Origin: Branchiostoma floridae
Taxonomy: Eukaryota > Chordata > Leptocardii > Amphioxiformes > Branchiostomatidae
NCBI RefSeq assembly: GCF_000003815.2
Contig: NC_049992.1
Location: 7,844,353-7,908,352 of the forward strand
Reading direction: 5' to 3'
Length of the DNA stretch: 64,000 bases
Shown here one piece after another: positions 46,795-56,906 of this stretch. Each line of letters starts with the position of its first letter. The stretch's first letter is position 1. The position numbers and the translations under genes are program-made. The notes beneath the pieces were generated by a model, which saw only the letters and a list, made by a program, of their open reading frames with translations, made no database searches and was not told where the DNA came from.

Positions 46795-48640
46795 ATGTTT
46801 GAATGAGTGGTATGAAATTGGTGCTCCTGAATTGGTATTAGATGTGATAAAGGAAGGTTATAAGATACCTTTGGAAGATATACCTGCTACTGCTGTTTAA
46901 GATAGCAATGCAGCGCTAAGAAGAATGCTGAGTTTGTTGAAATTGCTATACTTGAATTGTTAGTTAGGCTGTATTGAAGAAGTTTCTGATGTACCGTATG
47001 TTGGTAATCCCTTATCGGTTTCGATTCAGCCTAATGGAAAGAAAACACTTATTCTAGATTTGAGATATGTGAACTATTTTGTTTACAAATGAACATATAA
47101 ATGTGAAGATTTGAGACTAGTATCGCAAGTGCTGCAAAAGATTGAATGTTTTCTTTTGACTTGAAGTCTGGATATCACCACATTGATATCTTTCCACAGC
47201 ACAGAAAATTTTAGGTTTTAGTTGGTATTTTGCAGGATATAAGATAATTTCTTTTTCTGTGTATTGACATTTGGGGTGTTGAGCGCCCGTTATCTGTTCA
47301 CAAAATTGTTGAAGCCATTATTAAAGAAATGGCGGAGTGAAGGAAAAACGTGTTTGTGTATTTAGATTATGGATTAGGAAAATCAAGAAATCATGAGATG
47401 TGTAATTCTAATAAAAAGTAAGTACAAATTGTAAGTATGTACAAATCTACTCTGCTTTGATTGGCTACCTAGCCTACAAAATGTGTTTGGAAGCCTCAGA
47501 AAATCATGGTTTGGCTCGGAACAGTAATTGATCTAATTGGATATATTTTGCAGGCAACTGAGAGAAGAATTTGTAAACTCAAAGGCTGTTTGAAAGAAGT
47601 CTGTATCGAGATAAACAAGGGTAATGTTGTGGTACCTGTACGGAAGTTGGCCTCTATAGTAAGGCAGATTATTCCATGACTATTTGTGTTGGTGATGTTA
47701 ATTTGTTATTGAATCCAGACAGAGTTGGAATAGTGTTGTCAAGTTTGATGACAGAGCAATGTCTGCGTCAAGTTTTTGGAATGAACGTTAACTGAATGGT
47801 ATAAATAGTAGTGGTTATTATGGCAAGACAATGCAATTAGATGCCTCTAGTATTGGATATGGAGGTTTTGTTTTTGAATGTGAACAACAATGTGTTCAGG
47901 GATTTTGGACACACAAAGAAAGCCAGCAAAGCTCCATATGGAGAGAGCTGTAAGCTATTTTTACTGTACTGCATTCAATTAAGGAATAATTAGTTGGGCA
48001 AACCGTGTAATGGTGTTGTGATAGTTAAACTGCACTGTATATAGTAAACACTGGAAGTGTTAAAGAGAACTGCAGGATATCGTTTTGAAGATATTTGATA
48101 TTTATGTACCGTATTCCATTACAATAGAAATAGATTGGATCCGTAGAAGTAGAAATAAGAAAGCTGATCAGTTGAGTAAGTTATTTATCGTGATGATTAT
48201 GTGTTACAAAATAGTTTGTTTCAATGTTTGGAAAGGAAATGGAGTCCTCTTGATATAGATAGATTTGCCAATCATTTAAATACAAAGGTAAAGAAGTTCA
48301 ATTCTAGGACCTGGTACTCAGGTACATACGGAGTTGATGCTTTTCCAATTGTTTGGTGCAAAATGAATAATTGATTGAATCCTCCTGTGAAGCTGTTGCC
48401 TGGAGTACTGAAACATCTCAGAGATTGTAAAACTACGGGTACTTTGATTGTACCCCTCTGGAGGTCAGCTGCAATTTGGCCAATACAGTGTCATGATGGG
48501 ATACATTTTGAACAAATTGTTATTGACTGGATAGACTTGCCTGTAATTAAACCATTTATTAATGGTGTGAGCAAAAACACTTGGTTTGGAGAATAGGCAG
48601 TGCCGTTTAGAATTTTGGCGTTGCGTATATCCTTTGTGAA
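46795..48640 (+). pseudogene. YRE-2 reverse transcriptase and RNase H, decayed
   Basis: Pieces in several frames, in the order of a Ngaro polymerase. RT: G-C-I-E-E-V then N-P-L-S-V-S-I-Q-P-N-G-K and L-I-L-D-L-R-Y-V-N (about 46970-47085); after a one-base shift S-F-D-L-K-S-G-Y-H-H-I-D-I (about 47153-47191); then V-Y-L-D-Y-G-L-G (about 47357), where the catalytic YLDD has become YLDY. RNase H: Q-L-D-A-S-S-I-G-Y-G-G (about 47832-47864), W-R-E-L, then D-W-I-R-R-S-R-N-K-K-A-D-Q-L-S (about 48133-48177). A final conserved block G-T-L-I-V-P-L-W-R-S-A-x-x-W-P is at about 48438-48482. RT copies element RNA to cDNA and RNase H removes the template; neither can work here. Confidence 0.83.
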
Positions 48641-49010
48641 CGTGTTTGAGAAACCAATTGCCAAAAGGTGTACGTCAGAGGCAGGAATATGCCACAAAAG
48701 TAAAACTTGAAGATTGGATTAGCAATATAGCGTTTTTTGTTCATCAGCAAGAGATTGGCTGAGTGCATTCTTGTACTGCATATATTGCATGTTATGTATG
48801 AAAGTATGGATAAATAGGCACTTGACGTATGTGAGTAGATAATTCAGTCTGTGATTGTAAGAAAACAATATTGAAGTCTTTTTGACTGATTATTTGTGGG
48901 CGCTTGGCCACAGAGATGGAAGAAATTTTCCACACAAAATATTTCAATTTGAAGGTTTTGGCCTGGAATGATTACAGGAAGGCATGTTTGCTATGAAAAT
49001 GTTTTTTTGC

Positions 49011-49554
49011 GGCACTTGGCCACGTTACCAGCCTGAATTGATAGGCAATGGTGGGAAGAAGTAACATTGAAGGCACTTGGCCATATTACCAGCCTGAATT
49101 GATAGGCAATGGTAGGAAAGAGTAACATTGAAGGCACTTGGCCACGTTACCAGCCTGAATTGATAGGCAATGGTAGGAAAGGTAACATTGAAGGCACTTG
49201 GCCACGTCACCAGCCTGAGTTGAAAGGCAATGGTAGGAAAGGTAACATTGAAGGCACTTGGCCACGTTACCAGCCTGAGTTGATAGGCAATGGTAGGAAA
49301 GGTAACATTGAAGGCACTTGGCCACGTTACCAGCCTGAGTTGAAAGGCAATGGTAGGAAAGGTAACAATGAAGGCACTTGGCCACGTTACCAGCCTGAAT
49401 TGATAGGCAATGGTGGGAAGAAGAAATATTAAGGCATTTGAACACGTTACCAGCCGGAGTTGATAGGCAATGGTGGGAAAGTGTAATATTGAAGGCACAT
49501 GGCCATGTTACCAGCCTGAGTTGATAGGCAATGGTGGGAAGACGTTACATTGAA
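49011..49554 (+). repeat. 60-bp minisatellite inside YRE-2, nine units
   Basis: Nine units of 60-61 bp, each beginning ggcacttggcca and containing ttaccagcctga and ataggcaatggt. Units 3-7 alternate between 'gttgaaaggc' and 'ttgataggc' versions, hinting at a 120-bp higher-order unit. A degenerate unit start is visible near 48900. Because 60 is divisible by three, long frames appear on both strands; these are artefacts. It lies between the RNase H and recombinase remnants. Confidence 0.93.
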
Positions 49555-49738
49555 GTCCCTTGATTGTATTGTGAGAAGAAGGATCTCACAGTTGGTTGAA
49601 AAGGTTGGCAAGTGAAAGTAAATGGTAGATATATGTAATGCCATGATGTTTTCAACATGTAAATAGATGAAATGAAGTGAAAAAGAAATATCAGTTTGAT
49701 ATACATTTAAGATATTGTTTTATTCTTTTTCAGATGTG

Positions 49739-50690
49739 CTGAAAGAAGGATTTTGGAAAGAATTGTAGAATGTAGAACATCCGCACTTGAAGTCGCTGGC
49801 AGACAAAGTGACGTCTGTGCCTCTGTGGTGATGTCAGATAGAGCACCTGGAACTGTTGACCAACTTAGTCTTGCATTTAGTAGGTGGAGAACTTTTGCAA
49901 AGAAATTTTCAGAAGTACTTGTGTTTCCACACTCTTTGTATGTTGCATTGTACTTGTTGGAGGTGATGCAAGAAACTTCATACCTAGCAGCAGTAGAAAA
50001 GGCTTTCTACGGAATTCGATGGGCGCATGTACAAGCAGGCTTAGAATCCTTCACTGACATTTAAGTTGTTTGAAATGTTTTAGGAGCAGCCAAACGTTTA
50101 TACTAGGAAAGAAGGTGAAGAAAGAAGTAATCACAGCAGAACTCCTGAATAAGTTGATGACCTTGCATGGAGACAAGGAAGACTTGAATACAATTCGCAT
50201 ATTAACTTTGATATTGATCTGTTATGCATGGTTTTTCAGATATAGCGAGACATCCAAGATTGTCAAGATATTACGCACCTTTTCAGATATTATGTAACAA
50301 CTTTTTAGTCTAGCAAGACTGAACAATGGAGATAGGACAACAAGATTAAACAAAGCAACGTGTCCTGTTCCTGAGAACATTTAGTACTGCAGACTATACT
50401 AGGTGAAGTTGACGTGATTTATGATTTTTATAATTTCAGAGGTCTCTGTAAATGCAAGAATGGCTGGAACATAAGGACATCTGGAGGGTTAAGTCACACT
50501 AGAGCCAGGGAGGGTAGATTTGTGGAAGACTGTGGTACAGGACGTTTCATGTTTTGGTTTACGTTCCCTCAGAGCAGGAGGGGCGACGGAAGCTGCGAAT
50601 GCTGGAATTCCTGATCGACTCTTCAAACGACATGGTAGATGGGAAATTTGAAAGATCTACTACATGAAAGGCTAGCAGTTTTGATGGCTT
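49739..50690 (+). pseudogene. YRE-2 tyrosine recombinase, decayed
   Basis: Three blocks in changing frames. Block 1 (49753-50061): a helical core-binding region with V-D-Q-L-S-L-A-F-S-R-W and a Y-G-I-R-W-A-H motif. Block 2 (50088-50297): K-K-E-V-I-T-A-E-L-L, then W-F-F-R-Y-S-E, which carries the first catalytic arginine. Block 3 (about 50563-50640): S-L-R-A-G-G-A-T (R of the HxxR box) and I-P-D-R-L-F-K-R-H-G-R-W. These are hallmark strings of Ngaro recombinases, which splice circular cDNA into the genome. Stops and shifts separate the blocks, and the end around the nucleophile tyrosine is garbled. Confidence 0.82.
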
Positions 50691-50752
50691 TAGGTATTTA
50701 AATGTGCGTGAAATAAACTTCCCTGTCTTTGTACTTTCGAAAATATGCGGCG

Positions 50753-50846
50753 CCTGAACCAGGCGGCGCTCTCCCCCCAGACAAGTGTCATGTGTTGTTA
50801 TTGTGTGCGCATATTGGGGAGGGGGGTAACTAGTGTGATGCAGAAA
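50753..50846 (+). repeat. YRE-2 split direct repeat B1
   Basis: A 94-bp copy of the 3' repeat, directly joined to A2. Confidence 0.9.
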
Positions 50847-51062
50847 ATCACAATTTCTAGCGTTTGACGTAGTCATTAGCGTGAAATTGCGTTTCTGCAG
50901 TAACACAGTTATGTTATGCAGGTGAAGTGTTGTACACAGGTGAAGACTAATGAGGGAGTGGCATCCAGGTGTGCGAGTGCAGACAATGGATAAGAGGAAG
51001 TGACAAGCTGAGATAGTCATTCGAGGTCGCCACTGCTACAGCTACTGCCGTGTCTTCTTTTT
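50846..51062 (+). repeat. YRE-2 split direct repeat A2
   Basis: A 217-bp internal copy of A1. The minus-strand frame running through it is an artefact that also appears in A1. Confidence 0.92.
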
Positions 51063-51461
51063 TTGCAAATGTGATTTAGCAAGAAAACCCAGAGAAGGAA
51101 GTTGTTTTGCAATGGGCTCTGGTGTACGTCCCCTATTTTTTTGGCCTTCAAACACAATGGAAGGTTTTTTTTAGGGGTTGCGTAGCCGGCAAACAACATA
51201 GTCAGAAAATGTTGTTCAATGTATTGTTGTATCAGACGATGTTCTAGTTGTAATATTAAGTAAGTTTATTATGCCATGCACAAATGTCAAAGTTAAACTG
51301 TGTTTGTATAATTGGTCGTTAATTTCGGCAATGTTTGATGTTGTTCTGTTTGGTGAAATTGTGAAGTGCAAAATATGCACGAAGTATTTGGACAGAAGAG
51401 TTTTTCATTGATTTTGGTCTGCTCTTTCGGCAAAGTTTCTCATTAAACTTTTTCTGGCGTA

Positions 51462-51555
51462 CCTGAACCAGGCGGCGCTCTCCCCCAAGACAAGTGTCAT
51501 GTGTTGTTATTGTGTGCGCATATTGGGGAGGGGGGTAACTAGTGTGATGCAGAAA
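51462..51555 (+). repeat. YRE-2 split direct repeat B2
   Basis: Outer 3' repeat, 94 bp, one c/a difference from B1 seen. It marks the 3' end of the element. Confidence 0.9.
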
Positions 51556-51703
51556 CTGTATTTCCCTACAAATACATTGTATAACTTAATTGAAAGGCCT
51601 CCAATGCAGACAGATAAAATCTGGTCTATCACTCTATGTGGACAAGTGCTCACTACAGACAGAACTCTTAATGCTTGAGTCATCAATGGAAAATATTACC
51701 TAA

Positions 51704-52071
51704 GGCCACACCAATTTAATTTCTTGGTTCACGGATTCGCTCGCTCTGATTTTTTGGAAAATAAAATAAAAATAAAAATTACCATTCAGCAAATTTTCAC
51801 CATTAATGAAACCATTCACCAACTTTCTGGTATAGCAAATTGGTCTTTATATCATAAGCTCCTTAAAATCAACAAAAAGGTGCTGTTACTGTACAGTAAT
51901 AGTGGTTTTGTACTTTTTTCAAGCTGAAAACTTTTTATTCTTTATATTTTGGATTAGCCCTTACCTTCACCCCAACCATTTTACAATTTTTATTTTTATT
52001 TTTATTTCGCCCTTTCGCTCCATATTTTTTATGAAAAAATCCGTGAACCAAGAAATTAAATTGGTGTGGCC
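51704..52071. mobile_element. PIF/Harbinger-like MITE with TAA target duplication
   Basis: A 368-bp unit with inverted repeats of about 35 bp starting GGCCACACCAATTTAATTTC and continuing with cttggttcacggatt, flanked on both sides by TAA (51701-51703 and 52072-52074). A 3-bp TWA duplication and GGC-type ends fit the PIF/Harbinger group. No transposase. The right end of a related, more diverged copy ends at 36280. It lies about 150 bp beyond YRE-2. Confidence 0.8.
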
Positions 52072-54051
52072 TAAGGGATGCCAAAAAGTGCTCACATTGG
52101 CAATGGTCTGTTGTACAGGGTTCACTCTTACAGTTTATGCCAGTCGTTGTAATATTGAAGGCTTGAATCAAGCTATACATAATCTATAGCTACAGAACTA
52201 GCAAGGAAGTTTGCTATTGTTATAAAATACGTAATACAGTACTTGATAATGTTATAAGCAAGATCTAAAAGGCAAAATTTAATCGCGTAGGCCTTTTCTA
52301 AACAAGGACTGCTAGTTTACATTAGAAAGTTGATTAGGTGTAATACAACACATCCAACCATCTTTACAAGAAGCAGATGCGCAAAGAAACTTGGCCCCAT
52401 CACGTCTTAACCCTGAAGACATAAGCTGTGACCTTCGGGCACCTTCCTTGACCTTCAAATTTTATAAGCCTGTTGACGTTAATGCCGTCACGCTAGGTTC
52501 ATAATCTATGGTCAGGTAAATCTCCTTATAACAGACTGAAGTGGAAATTATTAGGGAAGAATATCGTGTTAAATGTCAGAAACTGAGCCTTATCATATCA
52601 GAATTCCTCAAAAGAGACAGACGGTTTCATTAGCCACAGTGAGACATGTGAACTCAATTTTATAAGGCGCAGTGAATACAATTTTGAGTTTCAAAAACTT
52701 CTGAAAAAAAATGAAGAATGAGAACACTTGGTAACAAAGTATGGATGAAAGACCAAGGTAAGAAATAGATGTTGACAGAAACTGGACAACCTGTGGTGCT
52801 GCAAGCTGCTAGGGGCCCATACACACCACTTGTTCCTTACATGGAATACTAATTGCTGCCGTAAAAAACAAACAAGACCATACCAGGTCCAGAACAAAAG
52901 CTGTAAAATAAGTAGAAGTTGCACTACAGTTCCAAGGTCACACACCAGGGGGTCTAAATCAACATTGACCTCTGCATTCCCAATTAAGTCCTTACCCACA
53001 TACCAAATGTCACTTAAATCCATTCTGAGATCCTTACATTATGCTGATCACAATTTCAAATATCTAGAAACACACACACCCGCACCCTGACAGACAGATT
53101 GTGGGCCACAAATGAAAATTTTTACTGAAAATTTATTCAACACTGTTGCAAGCTATTTCTTCACTTTTGAAACATTTATTTTCTTATAAACACTGCTCCT
53201 TGCAGGTGGGTATTTCATGCCCTAGAAAACTATTCCCCCTTTGCAACCCAAACCTTTCAGAAACCCCAAACATCTACATGACAGACAGATGATGACATCC
53301 CCCTGTGCCCCTGTCAATACCTTCCCCACCTTACCCTAATCTGTTGGGACTATCCCAACACCTGGACTGGATTAAAGGTGCTACCCAGCTCTGCAAGCAT
53401 GCCTCACATCACAGCTTTCAACATATCAATTGTGGGGACCAACCACAGGTAGGGAGAGCATACCAGCACCCCTACAAAACGGATCTAGGAGTGATGAAAA
53501 GACTTACATTGACATATTTGGCCAAAGCGATACCAATGACATTTGAAAAGACATGCATGGCTAACAGGTAACATCATTTGTATGTACATCTGGACTGCAG
53601 GTATCCCATCTGGATTTTCAACATATCAATTGTGCGGAGCAATCTCAGGTAAGCAGAATATGGCAACAACTAGATAAAGATATTTACAACCAAAGGTACC
53701 TATATGCCAGTGTCAACATAACATCTGAACTGCTTTCAACATATCTATTGTGTGAACCAGCCACAGGTATGCATGGCAGGCGCCCACACCTTTCTAATCA
53801 CTACACTTACTGGCTTTTGGTGGATTTGACCTTGTCTCAACAGATGGGGCATGCCAAATTCAAAACGACAGGACAAAAACTGCCATCTTTCATGGCCTTT
53901 TAGGAATACAAAAATTTCCATGTAGAACACCCCCACTCCTTTCCAATCACCACGCCTATTGGATTCTGATGAATCTGACCTTGACGATCTCCACAGCAAA
54001 AACAAATGATTCTAAATATGTTTATGAAGGTTCGACATCCAGGTAAACAAT

Positions 54052-54187
54052 ATTCAAATACAATTCAATTACCATCTCAACGTCAGTCTCAGCATCAGAA
54101 GAGTGATGGATGTCACTTGAGATATTTGAAAGTAAATCTCAGTGTTTTTTTTATCCCTGAGTTGCAGAGACTGAATTGTATTTGAAG
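54052..54187. mobile_element. Foldback element, TCAAATACAATTCA arms
   Basis: Left arm TTCAAATACAATTCA and right arm TGAATTGTATTTGAAG enclose about 105 bp; weaker complementary ends (caggtaaac / cctaaacctgg) lie outside. Non-coding. Confidence 0.5.
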
Positions 54188-54215
54188 ATGCTTCTAATAG
54201 TGCCTAAACCTGGCT

Positions 54216-54351
54216 AACAACCACATTTCCCTTCAACTTGACTTTCGTCTTTCACAGATTTTCAGGTATTTTTTTTCCGAGATAACAACCACATTTCCCT
54301 TCAACTTGACTTCCGTCTTTCACAGATTTTCAGGTATTTTTTTACCAAGAT
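54216..54351 (+). repeat. 68-bp tandem pair
   Basis: Two adjacent copies (54216-54283 and 54284-54351) starting aacaaccacatttccc, nearly identical. Confidence 0.9.
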
Positions 54352-54674
54352 CTGCAAAGCACGCAAGACAGAATTAAGTCTCAAATGATGCCATCATCAG
54401 CAACATCTTTTCACAGAGTGCCCTTTGTCATCACCTACCTAATCTTTTGACTGATGTGACCTTGACAATCACTACAGGTGTGTGTGCCGGCGTTGTGGAA
54501 GGTCGGAGGGACAGACAGACATCCTGACGTCTGAAATAACACTGTCAACAGCAACATCTGGACAGGAAAGCTGAATAAACTTATTTCTGTGACACAATGT
54601 GCCCCTGCCATGACTAGCACACCTATGCCTCAATACGTAATTATGCAAGATGTAATAGTGGTTATACTCCAACA

Positions 54675-54693
54675 CCCCTAACCCTAACCCTAA
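54675..54693 (+). repeat. Interstitial telomere-like CCCTAA run
   Basis: Three CCCTAA units, followed by a 'gaacttagggc...gaacatagggc' stretch related to the 40.5 kb repeat. Confidence 0.8.
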
Positions 54694-56828
54694 CATACAT
54701 TGTACTGGTGTCCGAACTTAGGGCTTCATCAGAACATAGGGCTGTGTCCTAGAAAAGATGACTTAATATATAGTAAATATTTCCTAAGCTTAATTTTGAA
54801 ACAAAGGTAATGTTTCACATGGAAAATTGCACTGAAGCAATGTTTGCTTGAAGGGCATAAGTACAAAACTTAGATTAAAACTTAAGGAACAAGATTTCCT
54901 TACAGGCATTTTCAAATGACTCTTTTTCTTGTCTCACTTTTTCGAAAGTACAGCCAATAAAATAAACTTGTATGGCTTAATCGAATAACTCAGATATAAT
55001 TCAATATCATTAAACTTTATCAGCATCTAACGGAACACTTTTGTCCAACACCATTGGAGATGTGGTCATATCAGTTCATCGTACTCAGAAATTCATATTT
55101 ACTGAGTTCGGTGGAGCCAAAGCTATCTGTTCAAGGCCATGTGTTCAAAATTTGACATATGTCCTGAAAAGTCTGCAGGATACAAAACATCTGGAGTCAG
55201 CAGTTCCTTGAGGGGTTTAAGAATCTGCAAACATTTTGGTAGGATAGAATTTCATTAGGCCAAAGATGCATAAACAAACTTGAAATATTGCTTTGCAGGT
55301 TGCCCCCACACTACCCAGGGGAGATAGAAAATATGTAGGACTTCATTCTATTTCCTGTAGTCTAGTTTTTTGTTTTCTTGGTCGTACTGTTGCTATCTTG
55401 ACCTGGCAAGGTAGTGACAGCATCTATGATATCTTTCTACAATCCCTTGGTAGTTTTTCAGTGCCAGTAGGCTATAGATAGCTCCATAGGTCGTAGGTTC
55501 TGAAGAAATCTATGGTTGCTACACACGCAAGTCCCGAGATGATATCTACTGTTAGATAACCTGCCAAGACTTTTGGGTTTGGCACTTTTTGAGATTCACC
55601 TAATTTTTCCATGAATTAATTGGTATGGTAAGGTAGTCCAATAGCCTTTGTAGGCCGTATATAGGGTCAGTGAATTGTTAATTGGGCTACGTATTGGGAG
55701 GGATCACAATTCTATCAACTCAACAGTTTCACAACTCTAGTTTACTCTGCTATCAAACGTCTTATCAAGAAAAACATACATGATATCATTCAATTTAACC
55801 AATCCATAGGTTCACAAGCTATGCTGACCACCAATATACACCAACACACACACACACACACAAATACAAACATGCAGACACACAAGCACAGACAAACCAA
55901 AACAATACCTCCATTTTAAGGAGGTAACAACATCAAGTTTGCAATCTCAATAAGTCACAATCAATCAATCACAATACTACAGGAGGTATATCATCAAAAT
56001 CAAATACTCTTCTTCAAAGTCAAGTATTAGCTGCCCCCAGGTTGTAGGTCAGACCAATAACTGTGTTAAGGGGTAACTCTGGCTCAGCATCTTTTGAGAG
56101 GACACATCAAAGCTCACACCTACAGAGAGTAGGGTCAGATATGAACTGACCCCAGGCAGTCTACACTAACAAGACCAGGACATGTTGAAGCAATCACTGA
56201 CCACTTCCCCCCAACCCATTACTGACCTAGCTGTTACAACTCAGTCCTCACTCCAGGACATGCTAACAAGGCTGTCATACATGTACTGACTTACAGGAAA
56301 GCCGTTTGTAGTTTGAAAGAAAGCTGCAAGGGGGCTGTTTTATGTTGGCTATACTGTACTGAGATGTTGAAATACTGGCTGATTAAACTTCCCTTAGCCC
56401 CCCTTCCATTACTGTGCGAGCTGTTACTACTAGACTTGTGTCACCAGAAGACTTTTCATTGCTTACACGGATGTCAGAGAACAGCCACTTGCAATTTGAA
56501 AGGAGGTTGTAAGACTGTCCTTATACCCCTGTCACATTCGGCGAAAATCGATCAGATGACGATTCTGCGGCAATTGCCCGAGTCTTATAATAAAAACTTT
56601 ATTGAACAACAATTGTACAAGGTACAAAGTATGGCTTACATGTGACAGGGACGGTTTTCAGGTGAAAAATTTGCACAACCCTCTGTCGATCTTAAATATG
56701 GCCGATCTTCCATCGATACGTAACCAAGTTTCTTCCGTTTTTGAGGCTACCAACTTCAATTTGCTGAAGACTTTTGTAGCCTATATAGGAAAGTCGTGTA
56801 AAGTGCCTTTCCAAAGGGCACAAGATCG

Positions 56829-56906
56829 GTGACACATCGGGGTTTGAACTCAGGACCTTCTGGACCTGAGTCAAACATGCTGACAATTGCCCCACGGGGT
56901 CCCACA
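56829..56906 (-). mobile_element. tRNA-derived SINE head
   Basis: On the minus strand the segment starts GACCCCGTGGGGCAA, has GGTCCAGAAGGTCCTGAGTTC in the anticodon/T-arm region and a B-box-like GAGTTCAAACCCC. It resembles a decayed tRNA head more than a working tRNA gene: arm pairing is incomplete. Confidence 0.5.

Larger units (their letters stand above)
45882..51555 (+). mobile_element. YRE-2: Ngaro-like retrotransposon, decayed coding region
   Basis: Layout on the plus strand: A1 (45882-46098), gag (46131-46619), RT-RNase H (46795-48640), minisatellite (49011-49554), tyrosine recombinase (49739-50690), B1 (50753-50846), A2 (50846-51062), B2 (51462-51555). This is the split direct repeat A1-coding-B1A2-B2 of Ngaro elements. 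The domain order and the RT and RNase H motifs also match Ngaro, and no methyltransferase-like domain separates RNase H from the recombinase. A1 and A2 appear identical over 217 bp, and B1/B2 differ at one position seen, while the coding part has many stops and frameshifts. It cannot encode its own enzymes. Confidence 0.88.

Noticed and set aside
49025-49498. Long frames on both strands over the 60-bp array
   Set aside because: The unit length is divisible by three, so frames stay open automatically. The peptides are pure repeats with no domain.
49011-49554. CRISPR-like array
   Set aside because: The repeats are adjacent with no unique spacers, and the DNA is animal. It is a minisatellite.
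50559-51020. Minus-strand frame shared with 45787-46056
   Set aside because: Both run through copies of the YRE-2 repeat A; the similarity is the repeat, not a gene pair.
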